A stretch of DNA of 64,000 nucleotides from Bacillota bacterium (GTDB lineage: Bacteria > Bacillota > Clostridia > Lachnospirales > Lachnospiraceae): contig JAEXOU010000012.1 of the NCBI GenBank assembly GCA_023439125.1, positions 186,001-250,000 of the forward strand, read 5' to 3'. Positions 25,269 through 33,531 of the stretch are shown here, in pieces. Each line of letters begins with the position of its first letter. Within the stretch, counting starts at the first letter, position 1. The notes below the pieces were generated by a model. That model ran no database searches and was not told the origin of the DNA. It worked only from the letters and a program-made list of their open reading frames with translations. The position numbers and the translations under genes were made by a program.

Positions 25269-25841
25269 TTACTGTATATACTTCCTAATCTTTTTCCAAT
25301 ATTTCACCATGAACTCTTCATATGCAAAATCATACAGAACGAGCGCTATCTGACCACCTAAAAAAAATCCAATATACATCCAAACTTCTAGTTCCCCTGG
25401 GTAGATTAACTTAGTAGCAAAGATTAGTATTGGTAAGTATCCTACATTAAACACAACCAGTTTAATCGTCCATAATAATTTCTTTCGTGGCTTAATTGAT
25501 ATCTCATTATGTTCTAGAGTTGCTAACTTTTTTAGATCTCTTTGTACTAAACTCGAAGTGATTACTTCCATAATTAGAAGATAGGCTGCCATTGCTGCAA
25601 AGGTTAAGCAGTAAATCTTGTTTGGTGCTAAAATGAGTGATAGCAAAACACTTGCCAAATAAAAAGCAATACCATACCCAATCGTAGTTTCTAGCACAGA
25701 AACACCAACTAGATAAGAACCTGCTGCCAAGAAAAAGAGTGTTCCTGTTTCAATAACCGAGCTTAAAATCGTACAAAGAACAGTAATAGCTAACATTAGT
25801 CCTAAAAAAGCTACTCGTTTCGTGCTTACATGCATGCGCAC
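25269..25841 (-). CDS. Six-helix integral membrane protein of unknown function
   Basis: About 190 residues, nearly all hydrophobic: roughly six membrane segments, including FLGLMLAITVLCTILSSVI, AAGSYLVGVSVL, YLASVLLSLILAPNKIYCL and YIGFFLGGQIALVLYDF. A polar loop with KPRKKLL lies in the middle. I place the start at the GTG of 25841, six bases after GGGAGG, because an earlier in-frame GTG lies upstream of that site. It overlaps the 3' end of the J-protein gene by 16 bases. It might be related to ECF-transporter S components by hydropathy, but I see no defining motif. It may act with its two upstream neighbours. Confidence 0.7.
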   Translation of the reverse strand: MRMHVSTKRVAFLGLMLAITVLCTILSSVIETGTLFFLAAGSYLVGVSVLETTIGYGIAFYLASVLLSLILAPNKIYCLTFAAMAAYLLIMEVITSSLVQRDLKKLATLEHNEISIKPRKKLLWTIKLVVFNVGYLPILIFATKLIYPGELEVWMYIGFFLGGQIALVLYDFAYEEFMVKYWKKIRKYIQ

Positions 25842-26434
25842 AAATCGCCTCCCATACACTCACAACATGTATCTGCAATACACAAATTACAACACATATC
25901 TGATGCATCCATACCACCACGTCCATATCCAGTTCCCATTGTATTATAGCGTTGACCGCCATAAGATAACTGGTTTACAAGGTTTTTGTATTGAATATTA
26001 CCAGGATCCATCGATAAGGCTGTATTGGCATGATTTACTGCAATCATGTTGTTACCTACTCCCAAATTAGCAATTGCACTATAATAATACCATCTTGCTG
26101 TGCGGTTATTAATCTGTGCTAAGACAGATAACGCCTCGTTAAAACGTTTTTCATTGATAAAGTTTGCTACCTGATATAACTCACCAGTCTCACTGTATGT
26201 TTGGTTATAATAAGAGCCAGAGGATTTTGAAAATCCTCCATTCTGGCGTTCGTTGATAATAGCATCATACGCTTCTTGTACTTCTTTAAACTTTTCTTCT
26301 GCTAAGCTTGCCAAAGGATTATCAACATATGAGTCCGGATGATACTTTCTACTTAACTCACGATAAGCCCTTTTTACTTCATCATCTGTTGCTGTCCTTG
26401 AAATACCAAGAACTTGATATGGATCTTGTGACAT
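25826..26434 (-). CDS. J-domain protein with TPR-like middle and Cys-rich tail
   Basis: A 202-residue DnaJ-type co-chaperone. The J domain (1-70) has DPYQVLGISRTATDDEVKRA and the HPD triad in KYHPDSY. The middle (about 90-155) is helical and TPR-like (FNEALSVLAQINNRTARWYY, then NTALSMDPGNIQYK). The last 25 residues hold eight cysteines in pairs (CCNLC, CCEC, CAC). No G/F or zinc-finger DnaJ domains are present, so it is a specialised J protein. ATG follows GAGG. It lies 2 bases after the DUF5685 gene and overlaps the membrane protein gene, so all three are probably cotranscribed. Confidence 0.88.
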   Translation of the reverse strand: MSQDPYQVLGISRTATDDEVKRAYRELSRKYHPDSYVDNPLASLAEEKFKEVQEAYDAIINERQNGGFSKSSGSYYNQTYSETGELYQVANFINEKRFNEALSVLAQINNRTARWYYYSAIANLGVGNNMIAVNHANTALSMDPGNIQYKNLVNQLSYGGQRYNTMGTGYGRGGMDASDMCCNLCIADTCCECMGGDLCACM

Positions 26435-26436
26435 AA

Positions 26437-27276
26437 TTATATTTCCTCTCTCTTCTCTTCCAGTTTGTTCTGTTTATCATCATACTTTTTCCATACACCA
26501 GCATAAAGGATATTGCGAAGAAGCTCTACATCCCATATTAGAGGCAGTTTCTCAAATTCTCTTGTGCATTCTGCCATCATATTAGTTAATATCTGCTTCA
26601 CGGTATTCTCAAACTCATCTTGTCTCGCAATGAAAACAAACGGATTATAGCTATTTGATTTCATATCTTCTTCTAAATCATCATAAGCGTCTATTAAATA
26701 TATAAATTTACCTAAATAAAACCCAATGTTGCGAAGCGTATCTTCCCATATGTCCTTTTTATAAACAAACAGTTCTCCCATCAATTCTCCAAATGGTCGG
26801 CTAATCTCATCAACTGTTTGCTCGTTTTGCTTTTCTAATTCTGCAAGCTTAGCTAAGGAAGAACGTATCACTTCACATTGGCGTGGATATTTCTTTTCTA
26901 TCTTTTTATATCGTCGCTTTAAAAGCTTTGCTCCACTGAAACCTATTACACTCTTATCATCAAACCAATCATCCAACAGCTTATGATACGTTAATGCTAT
27001 GTTCATATCAGCCGCATAGTCGCTCATCTCATTCGTAATCATCCAATGTTTCGTTGTAGGGTGTGCAAGGCAACGCTTTTTTGCTTGTGTAACATTGCTT
27101 TCATATAAGGAAGTTAAAAGGATGATAAGAAATGTCATGTCATATGTTAACGTCATCTGACCAAATCGCCCGTAGTTTTTCTTTAATTGGTGACATAACC
27201 CGCAATAATATGCTTTATATTTGTAATACTCCTTAACCTTAAGCTCCTGCTTGTTAATATTTACATAACCAAACAT
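26437..27276 (-). CDS. DUF5685 family protein
   Basis: A 279-residue, mainly helical protein of unknown function. It opens with FGYVNINKQELKVKEYYKYKAYYCGLC; Cys25/Cys28 and Cys69 could bind metal or form disulfides. Two Asp-rich stretches are notable: LDDWFDD (101-107) and DAYDDLEED (196-204). Each lies in a predicted helix and together they recall the paired acid motifs of all-alpha isoprenoid synthases. The family has no published function that I know of. ATG follows AGGAGG. It is first in a three-gene run with the J protein and the membrane protein. Confidence 0.8.
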   Translation of the reverse strand: MFGYVNINKQELKVKEYYKYKAYYCGLCHQLKKNYGRFGQMTLTYDMTFLIILLTSLYESNVTQAKKRCLAHPTTKHWMITNEMSDYAADMNIALTYHKLLDDWFDDKSVIGFSGAKLLKRRYKKIEKKYPRQCEVIRSSLAKLAELEKQNEQTVDEISRPFGELMGELFVYKKDIWEDTLRNIGFYLGKFIYLIDAYDDLEEDMKSNSYNPFVFIARQDEFENTVKQILTNMMAECTREFEKLPLIWDVELLRNILYAGVWKKYDDKQNKLEEKREEI

Positions 27277-27367
27277 TAGCTCCTCCTTTTATTCAAACTT
27301 CTGACTAAGCACATTATATCAGTTAAATCACCAATTCGCATTATATAATTCAGATTTTAATAATATT

Positions 27368-27727
27368 TTAAGACATTAATTGCTTTTTCCATTCTTCCTC
27401 TTTAAAACCAAGCAATACCCCATCTTCCATTACTAAAATTGGCCGTTTTACTAGCATACCGTCACTTGCTAGACATTCTAACAATTCTTCCTCTGTCATT
27501 ATCTTAACCTTCTCCTTTAAGTTCATCTCGCGATATAAGACTCCACTTGTATTAAAGAATTTTAAGAGCGATAAATTGCTTTTATCCTTCCATGACTTTA
27601 ATTCTTCTTTTGTTGGTGGTTCTTCTTTGATATCTTTTGAATCAAATGCAATATTTCTATCACTTAACCATTTTTTCGCTTTTTGACATGTTGAGCACTT
27701 TGAGTACCCATAAAATAAATACGCCAT
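27368..27727 (-). CDS. ArsC/Spx-family thioredoxin-fold protein
   Basis: A 119-residue protein of the ArsC/Spx/MgsR family. It begins FYGYSKCSTCQKAKKWL, a CxxC near residues 10-13, and includes IKEEPPTKEEL, FFNTSGVLYRE and the end VKRPILVMEDGVLLGF, where the RP pair matches the family. Spx and MgsR members bind RNA polymerase alpha and respond to thiol stress, while YffB/ArsC-like members are reductases; I cannot decide between these. The adjacent superoxide dismutase, transcribed divergently from 97 bases away, fits an oxidative-stress link. Confidence 0.85.
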   Translation of the reverse strand: MAYLFYGYSKCSTCQKAKKWLSDRNIAFDSKDIKEEPPTKEELKSWKDKSNLSLLKFFNTSGVLYREMNLKEKVKIMTEEELLECLASDGMLVKRPILVMEDGVLLGFKEEEWKKQLMS

Positions 27728-27823
27728 AAATTATTACCTCCGATGTAACATAAATCTTTCATGAAACAATCCCAAGATTATCACATAGATTATACTAAAT
27801 GAATTTAATAGGATATTTTCATT

Positions 27824-28504
27824 ATGAATCAAACGCACAAAACTTATCCATTTCAATTATTGCCTCTTCCTTATCCAAAATCCAGTTTAAGTCCAAATAT
27901 TAGTGAAGAAACCTTGTCTTTTCACCACGATAAGCATTTAAAAACTTATGTTGATAATTTAAATAAAATTTTAGAGCCGTACCCAATGTATCATTCTTGG
28001 ACTTTGGAAGCTCTTGTCACATATTATCATATATTACCTCATGACATCCAGACACCAATTCGTAATAATGCTGGTGGTGTATATAATCATGATTTATATT
28101 TCTCGACATTAAAACCAGTGTCGGATTACTTGCTTAATACACTTGATTTATCTCATAATACTACAAGTCATTGTTATGATTCCTCGCCAAATGAATTCTA
28201 TATTCGGTTTCGCCAAACCTTTCACAGTTATCAAGATTTTAAGACTTCATTTAAAGCTAGTGCATTAAGTGTGTTCGGCTCAGGTTATGCTTGGTTAGTA
28301 GCAAATAGAAATCAAGAATTACTTATTGTAACAACCCCAAACCAAGACACCCCACTTACACAAGACCTTCGCCCCTTACTGACAATTGATGTATGGGAGC
28401 ATGCATACTATTTAGATTACCAAAATCGCAGACAGGAATATGTCGACCATTGGTTTGAGCTCATTAATTGGGATGTAGTTACACATAACTGGGGACGCTA
28501 CTAA
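27824..28504 (+). CDS. Fe/Mn-type superoxide dismutase
   Basis: Converts superoxide to hydrogen peroxide and oxygen in the cytoplasm. All four metal ligands are seen: His in FHHDKHLKTYV, His in GGVYNHDLYFS, and Asp and His in DVWEHAYYLDYQ. FGSGYAWLV is also typical. At 226 residues it is about 25 longer than common forms, partly through an insert with SHNTTSHCYDSSPNEFY. Metal preference cannot be read safely. ATG lies behind AGGAT. It diverges from the ArsC/Spx-like gene, so shared stress control is plausible. Confidence 0.92.
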   Translation: MNQTHKTYPFQLLPLPYPKSSLSPNISEETLSFHHDKHLKTYVDNLNKILEPYPMYHSWTLEALVTYYHILPHDIQTPIRNNAGGVYNHDLYFSTLKPVSDYLLNTLDLSHNTTSHCYDSSPNEFYIRFRQTFHSYQDFKTSFKASALSVFGSGYAWLVANRNQELLIVTTPNQDTPLTQDLRPLLTIDVWEHAYYLDYQNRRQEYVDHWFELINWDVVTHNWGRY

Positions 28505-28532
28505 CATGTACGTCCCCCAACTATCTGAATAA

Positions 28533-29645
28533 CTAATTCATAATTGAATTATCACGTAAAAAACGTAACACTTTTTCCTCGAGTAAGGCTTTTTCTACTA
28601 CCTCACGTCCACCATTTTGCTCTACTAATGCCTCACTTGACTCATATCCATAGTTTAAAGCCGCCTCTTCAATTAGATTTAAATACTCTTCATTTGTAAG
28701 CTCGATTCCTTCCACCTTCGCTATTTCTGCTAAAACATAACTTTCTTTTACATAAAGTTCAGCAAAATATTTTACTTCCTTATCGAATTCATCCATGGTC
28801 ATACCAAAAGATGAAGTTACAAATGACTCTAGATCTAAATCATAATAGGATGCTGCTGACTTATAGGTTTCAAGCATCTCTTCTTCCTTTGCATTGATCT
28901 CACTTTGGTTTACTGAGTGAAAGGTTGAATTTTCTACAATCTGTTCTAATATTTGATCATCAATTGCACTTTGATACTCATATTCCTTATTCTCCTGTAG
29001 TCCTTCATACAGGTATTCATTATATTCATCCGTTGTATTGTACTCTGTATTATAAGCAACAAATTCATCCGTATATTCTCTTATACCAATTTCCTTTATC
29101 GTTACTGTAAATTCCGCATCTTTTCCTATAATATCTGATTGTGGAAACGATTCAGGGATGGTCACCTTAACTGTAACCGTCTCACCGACCTTTTTTCCCA
29201 CTAACTGAGCATCAAAACCTTCTATGAATTCATCTGATCCAATATGAAGCTCATAATCCTTTACCGTACTATAGTCAAATTCTTTTCCATCTACTAGACC
29301 AATATAATCAACGATTACAAAATCTCCATCCTCAACGATATCACGATTCGTAACAGGTAACATATCAGATTCATACTGAACAAAGTTAAGAACTTCCTGC
29401 TCAATATCTTCTTCCGTGATATCATTCTCCGAAACCGTTACCGACAATCCCTTATACTCACCAAGTGTAAGCTCAAATTCTTTTTTACGACCATGAAGTA
29501 GAAAAATCAATCCTGTAATCACGATTGCTGCTAAGATTACCAATAGAAGAATAACTCTCTTTTGGGATATTTTCTTAGAAACTCGTTTTTTTGCTACATT
29601 AATTGTATCTGATTCTTGTTTCATTTGCTCTTCCTTTTGATTCAT
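28533..29645 (-). CDS. Membrane-anchored FKBP/trigger-factor-like peptidyl-prolyl isomerase
   Basis: Predicted foldase on the outer face of the membrane, about 370 residues. A positively charged N-terminus is followed by one helix (VILLLVILAAIVITGLIFLL), then a trigger-factor-type FKBP domain (GDFVIVDYIGLVDGKEF, IEGFDAQLVGKKVGETV, FPQSDIIGKDAEFTVT) and a helical C-terminal arm like trigger factor domain III. I place the start at the ATG of 29645 behind GGGGGAAG; the frame stays open upstream but without a ribosome site. It is a paralogue of the lipoprotein encoded just upstream, and both probably help fold exported proteins. Confidence 0.85.
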   Translation of the reverse strand: MNQKEEQMKQESDTINVAKKRVSKKISQKRVILLLVILAAIVITGLIFLLHGRKKEFELTLGEYKGLSVTVSENDITEEDIEQEVLNFVQYESDMLPVTNRDIVEDGDFVIVDYIGLVDGKEFDYSTVKDYELHIGSDEFIEGFDAQLVGKKVGETVTVKVTIPESFPQSDIIGKDAEFTVTIKEIGIREYTDEFVAYNTEYNTTDEYNEYLYEGLQENKEYEYQSAIDDQILEQIVENSTFHSVNQSEINAKEEEMLETYKSAASYYDLDLESFVTSSFGMTMDEFDKEVKYFAELYVKESYVLAEIAKVEGIELTNEEYLNLIEEAALNYGYESSEALVEQNGGREVVEKALLEEKVLRFLRDNSIMN

Positions 29646-29708
29646 AACTTCCCCCTTTTGCAACGCCTTATTCTTTATGGAAATCATAAGAAACACACCT
29701 TCAAAATG

Positions 29709-29777
29709 AAAGGACCATTGCAAAATATGTTAAACATTGAAACCTCTTCAATGTATTCTCTTGCAACAGTCCCTTTT
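29709..29777 (-). terminator. Terminator after the FKBP lipoprotein gene
   Basis: AAAGGACCATTGCAA (29709-29723) pairs with TTGCAACAGTCCCTTTT (29761-29777), with a second small hairpin (TTGAAACCTCTTCAA) in the loop. It lies between the two FKBP paralogues, so they are probably not a single unbroken transcript. Confidence 0.65.
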
Positions 29778-29852
29778 ATTCTATTCTAGATACCACAAGT
29801 GTATTCTTTTTCTATTCTTATATTTTAATTCAGAATAGACTATGAAAAGCAA

Positions 29853-31016
29853 TTATTCTGTTTTAACAATTGCAGAATCAAGAACAATAGCTTTTGCCTT
29901 ATCTAATGTAGCAGATTCCCTAACAACTTCATCTCCACCCATATCAGTAATAAACTGTTCCTTATCTGTATATCCATAATCAGTCATGTAATTAGCAACT
30001 GTCTCATCATACTCTTCATCCGATAAAGTAACATTTTCTGCTTTAATAATTTCTTCAAGTAGATATCTCTGACGGACATTAAATTCTGATGCTTTCGACA
30101 TTTCTGTATTAAACTCCTCTAATGACATTCCACCAAAAGAGTAATACACATAGCTTTCCATATCCATTCCATACATCTCTGCGGCATTTTGATAATCACT
30201 CGTCATCTGTGCTGTGAATTCATCAATTTCAGATTGATTTAGCCCAGTAAATGTTGCATTGTCAATTGCCTTTTGCATAATGTTAATAATTTTTTGATTA
30301 TTCGCACTGTATTCTTTAGATGATTTTATACTAGTCTTAATAAACTCTTTATATTCATCAACTGTTTTATTACCATTTCTATCATTTGCAGCAATCACTG
30401 CATCAGAAATTGGTTCTTTTTCACCACTGTCAATAAAATTAATGGTTACTGTAAACACTGCATCTTTTCCAGCTACATCCGTACTGCTGTAATCTACTGG
30501 GAAAGTACATTGAACATCAACTGTATCCCCCACATTTTTTCCAACAAGACCCGACTCAAAACCTTCAATAAACTGACCTGATCCAATTGTTAGAGATGCC
30601 CCTGCATCAGTACCGCCAGTAAATGCCTCACCGTCAATTTTCCCAACATAATCAATATTTACAATATCACCCTCTTCAACTACCTTCTTATCAGATGGAA
30701 TAGGGGTTCCATATACATTATTAAAGGCATCTAGTTGTGCCTGAATTTCTTCGTCCGTCACTTCAATCGACATCATTGTAACTTCAAGTCCTTTGTATTG
30801 CCCAAGTTCCACTGATACATTACTTTTTTCAGCCTCTCCTGTTGCTTCTGGTGTTGCTTCTGGTGTTGCCTCTCCTGTTGCTTCTGGCGTTGCTTCTCCT
30901 GATACGCTAGGTGTTCCTGTCGCACCTTGAGTGCCAAACGTTTTTTTATTATCACACGCAGTCAATGATAATACTAAACATAAACATGTACCAAGTAACA
31001 ATGATCTCTTTCTCAT
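29853..31016 (-). CDS. FKBP/trigger-factor-like peptidyl-prolyl isomerase lipoprotein
   Basis: Lipid-anchored surface foldase of 387 residues: lipobox LTAC at about 18-21, then a low-complexity linker of ATPEA/ATGEA repeats (about 38-62). The FKBP-type domain carries GDIVNIDYVGKIDGEAF, LTIGSGQFIEGFESGLVGK and VAGKDAVFTVTI, and a helical C-terminal domain follows. Domain order and length match the neighbouring membrane-anchored paralogue; the two differ mainly in how they are tethered. ATG with AGAGGGAAT upstream. It resembles PrsA functionally but has the FKBP fold rather than parvulin. Confidence 0.88.
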   Translation of the reverse strand: MRKRSLLLGTCLCLVLSLTACDNKKTFGTQGATGTPSVSGEATPEATGEATPEATPEATGEAEKSNVSVELGQYKGLEVTMMSIEVTDEEIQAQLDAFNNVYGTPIPSDKKVVEEGDIVNIDYVGKIDGEAFTGGTDAGASLTIGSGQFIEGFESGLVGKNVGDTVDVQCTFPVDYSSTDVAGKDAVFTVTINFIDSGEKEPISDAVIAANDRNGNKTVDEYKEFIKTSIKSSKEYSANNQKIINIMQKAIDNATFTGLNQSEIDEFTAQMTSDYQNAAEMYGMDMESYVYYSFGGMSLEEFNTEMSKASEFNVRQRYLLEEIIKAENVTLSDEEYDETVANYMTDYGYTDKEQFITDMGGDEVVRESATLDKAKAIVLDSAIVKTE

Positions 31017-31137
31017 ATGATTCCCTCTCTAATCTTAACAGCTACTTATGATTGTGTAGCGAGTTATTTATATATTTATCTACGTAACAATATAGACAGA
31101 TAGACTCTTTCTTTATAACATACTTTACAAAAAAAAT

Positions 31138-31184
31138 AAAGCCTTTCAGAAAAGTTCATACAAAGTTCAATCTTTTTGAAAGGC
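31138..31184 (-). terminator. Terminator of the GH105 gene
   Basis: On the minus strand GCCTTTCAAAAAG ... CTTTTCTGAAAGGC is followed by TTTATTTTTT, 11 bases after the GH105 stop. Confidence 0.75.
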
Positions 31185-31194
31185 TCTACCTTTT

Positions 31195-32319
31195 TTATTT
31201 TAATCTTAATAACTCAGTATATGCTAATAAAAATGGGCCAACCCCTTTTGCATCATCCTGCACAATTGGTTCTGACATATAGTATTCATACGTTCCGTCA
31301 CGCATATCTTTACCGCCAAGACCAGCTACTAAACAAATACCACCAAGACTCATCTTACCTTCTTCGGTAGAAAGATACTTCTCACAAATTCCATCCATCG
31401 CTTTCTTTGCGTACTGGCGATAGTGATCTGGCAAGAAACCAAGACGTACTCCTTTTAAAATACCATAAGCCATAATGGAACTACCACTTGTCTCAAGATA
31501 ATTCTTCTCGCGACCACCCATGTTAACTACCTGATACCACATGCCACTTTCATCTTGGTATTTTAACATGCTTTCAATTAATTCAATAAATATGTTCTTT
31601 AATTTTTCATACTCCTCTTCATAACCTACTGGATCACATTTATCTAGCGTATCAAGTAACGCCATTGTATACCAACCAAGAGCTCTTAACCAGAAGTTCT
31701 TTGACAAGCCTGTTTCCTTATCACACCAAAACATCTCACGGGAAGAATCATATGCATGATAATATAAACCTGTTTCTTTATCTCTCAATAAATCATATAC
31801 ATTAAAGAATTGACGAAAAATATCTGAATAATTCTTCTTATGGTGAAATCTCGTTTCATATTCCATATAAAAAGGCTGTCCCATATAAAGACCGTCTAAC
31901 CATATTTGATGCGGATAAATTAGTTTATGCCAAAAGTTTCCCTCTTTTGTTCTTGGCTGCTTACACACTTGTTCATATACATGGTCAATTGCCTTACGAT
32001 ATTTCTCTTTTCCAGTTAGATCATATAGCTCAAATAATGTCTTTCCCGCATTAACATCATCGATATTGAACTTTTCGATATGATATCCATCAATCGTACC
32101 ATCTTCTCTGACACGATAATCTATGAATGCATCCGCAAAATCGAAATACTTTTTGTCCTTTGTAATGGCATACATCTCAAGAACTGCTTTGATCATGCAT
32201 CCATCAATGTAATTCCACTCTGATTTTAAACCTTGCTTTAATTTTTCAATATTCCACATTGGGCGTTCAGGTGTACTCTTATCAAGTAACTCATTAATAT
32301 ATTTTACAATTATGTCCAC
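31195..32319 (-). CDS. Glycoside hydrolase family 88/105 (unsaturated rhamnogalacturonyl hydrolase, YteR-like)
   Basis: Cytoplasmic enzyme predicted to remove unsaturated galacturonyl residues from oligosaccharides made by pectate or rhamnogalacturonan lyases. The 374-residue length and alpha/alpha barrel motifs fit: MWNIEKLKQGLKSEW, FNIDDVNAGKTLFELYD, IYPHQIWLDGLYMGQPF and FWLRALGWYTMALLD. There is no signal peptide. The start is a GTG seven bases after AGGAGG. It indicates growth on pectin. No transporter lies beside it. Confidence 0.9.
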   Translation of the reverse strand: MDIIVKYINELLDKSTPERPMWNIEKLKQGLKSEWNYIDGCMIKAVLEMYAITKDKKYFDFADAFIDYRVREDGTIDGYHIEKFNIDDVNAGKTLFELYDLTGKEKYRKAIDHVYEQVCKQPRTKEGNFWHKLIYPHQIWLDGLYMGQPFYMEYETRFHHKKNYSDIFRQFFNVYDLLRDKETGLYYHAYDSSREMFWCDKETGLSKNFWLRALGWYTMALLDTLDKCDPVGYEEEYEKLKNIFIELIESMLKYQDESGMWYQVVNMGGREKNYLETSGSSIMAYGILKGVRLGFLPDHYRQYAKKAMDGICEKYLSTEEGKMSLGGICLVAGLGGKDMRDGTYEYYMSEPIVQDDAKGVGPFLLAYTELLRLK

Positions 32320-32442
32320 GCAATATCCTCCTAGTATGTTATGTAAAACATAAATATTATAAGTACCTAATTATATCATGGTAAGAGCTTACATTCAACA
32401 TAAAAGCAACTTCATTCAAAGCAGACTGCACAAAACTTGCGA

Positions 32443-33129
32443 TTAAACTTCCTCAATATATGTAACGCCTTCGGCTTTACTTAATACTTCTAGTATTTCT
32501 ACATGATTTCGTTTAACTAGAGAGCGCATCGTAACCAATATTCCTATCCTCTCGTCTGACATTAATTTATCATGGTTAATATCCATGTCACTCACCTTTA
32601 ATTCGTTTTCTTTCACATATTGAAGGAAACCTGCTAGTACGCTAAGACTCGATAATTCTACATATAAATTCACTATTTTAGCGGAAGACATCACTTTGTC
32701 ATCAACATTTTGTAATGCAGCAACAATGATAAATGTTAAGATACAACCAATCACCGCTCCACTGTAAAATCCAACTCCAATTGCAAGTCCGACACAAGCT
32801 ACTGCCCATAACCCAGCTGCTGTTGTCAGTCCACGAACTTTGTTTCTTCCTGTAACAATGATAGTTCCTGCACCAAGAAAACCAATTCCACTAATCACTT
32901 GAGCTCCCAAACGTGCTGGGTCTATTTGTGGATATTGTTTTATCATGTATTGATTCGTTATCATAACTAGGGTTGCCCCCATGCAAACAAGCATATAGGT
33001 ACGAAAACCAGCTGGGTGCCTTTTTCTACCCCGCTCGATTCCAAGAATACCGCCACATAAAATTGCTAATAACAATCGTGTTGTTATGGAAATTAAATTA
33101 ATCTCATAAAATACTTCAGGTAGCTTCAT
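32443..33129 (-). CDS. MgtC/SapB family membrane protein
   Basis: About 228 residues with four or five membrane segments and a C-terminal cytosolic domain. RLLLAILCGGILGIERGRKR and HPAGFRTYMLVCMGATLVM, followed by RLGAQVISGIGFLGAGTIIV and RGLTTAAGLWAVACVGLAIG, are the MgtC signature segments. The C-terminal part resembles an ACT-like domain. In pathogens MgtC modulates ATP synthase and magnesium-stress survival; the role here is unknown. I place the start at 33129, after GGGAGG. No magnesium riboswitch was recognised upstream. Confidence 0.9.
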   Translation of the reverse strand: MKLPEVFYEINLISITTRLLLAILCGGILGIERGRKRHPAGFRTYMLVCMGATLVMITNQYMIKQYPQIDPARLGAQVISGIGFLGAGTIIVTGRNKVRGLTTAAGLWAVACVGLAIGVGFYSGAVIGCILTFIIVAALQNVDDKVMSSAKIVNLYVELSSLSVLAGFLQYVKENELKVSDMDINHDKLMSDERIGILVTMRSLVKRNHVEILEVLSKAEGVTYIEEV

Positions 33130-33409
33130 AAATATCCTCCCTTTCATCATGAAATATTTTTATTATATTATACCTTATAAATGCCGAATTCTCAATTCTT
33201 AAAGTACTTCTTTGATGATTTATTGCTTCCTTTCACTTCTCAACATTTCCTACTTTTATAATGGATGAATTCCCTAATTCAATCTAATTATATTTATTAT
33301 TTTGACAAATCAGCCAATATGCATTTTTTTCAGAATAGTTTCATCTTTATATCAAAATAATTTTCTAAAAAAATATTTAATTTTGTCTATAAAATATGTG
33401 TACAAATGA

Positions 33410-33438
33410 TTGACAAGTAAGTAAAATACCCCTATAAT
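33410..33438 (+). promoter_or_regulatory. Consensus sigma-A promoter of the L-fucose isomerase-like gene
   Basis: TTGACA (33410-33415), a 17-base spacer and TATAAT (33433-33438) match consensus exactly, 94 bases upstream of the start codon. The 381-base gap from 33151 also holds very AT-rich sequence upstream of the -35, possibly an UP-like region. Confidence 0.85.
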
Positions 33439-33442
33439 TGAA

Positions 33443-33458
33443 TTAGTATAATAACTAA
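33443..33458. promoter_or_regulatory. Possible operator overlapping the transcription start
   Basis: TTAGT-ATAATA-ACTAA is an inverted repeat just after the -10 box, where a repressor would block initiation. A further ACTAA/ATAACTA pair follows. A perfect-consensus promoter for a catabolic gene is usually repressed, which supports but does not prove an operator. Confidence 0.4.
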
Positions 33459-33531
33459 ACTAATAACTAGAAAGTTCGACAGATGGGTCTATGTTATGAA
33501 TTAACACGCAAAGAAAGGTAGGATTTATAAG

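Noticed and set aside
30839..30904. Short tandem repeats (TTGCTTCTGGTG-like units)
   Set aside because: They encode the ATPEA/ATGEA linker of the FKBP lipoprotein and are coding, not a CRISPR or mobile repeat.
32320..33531. Magnesium riboswitch for the MgtC gene
   Set aside because: The region upstream of mgtC is AT-rich without a recognisable M-box core; the 33151-33531 gap is explained by the isomerase promoter.
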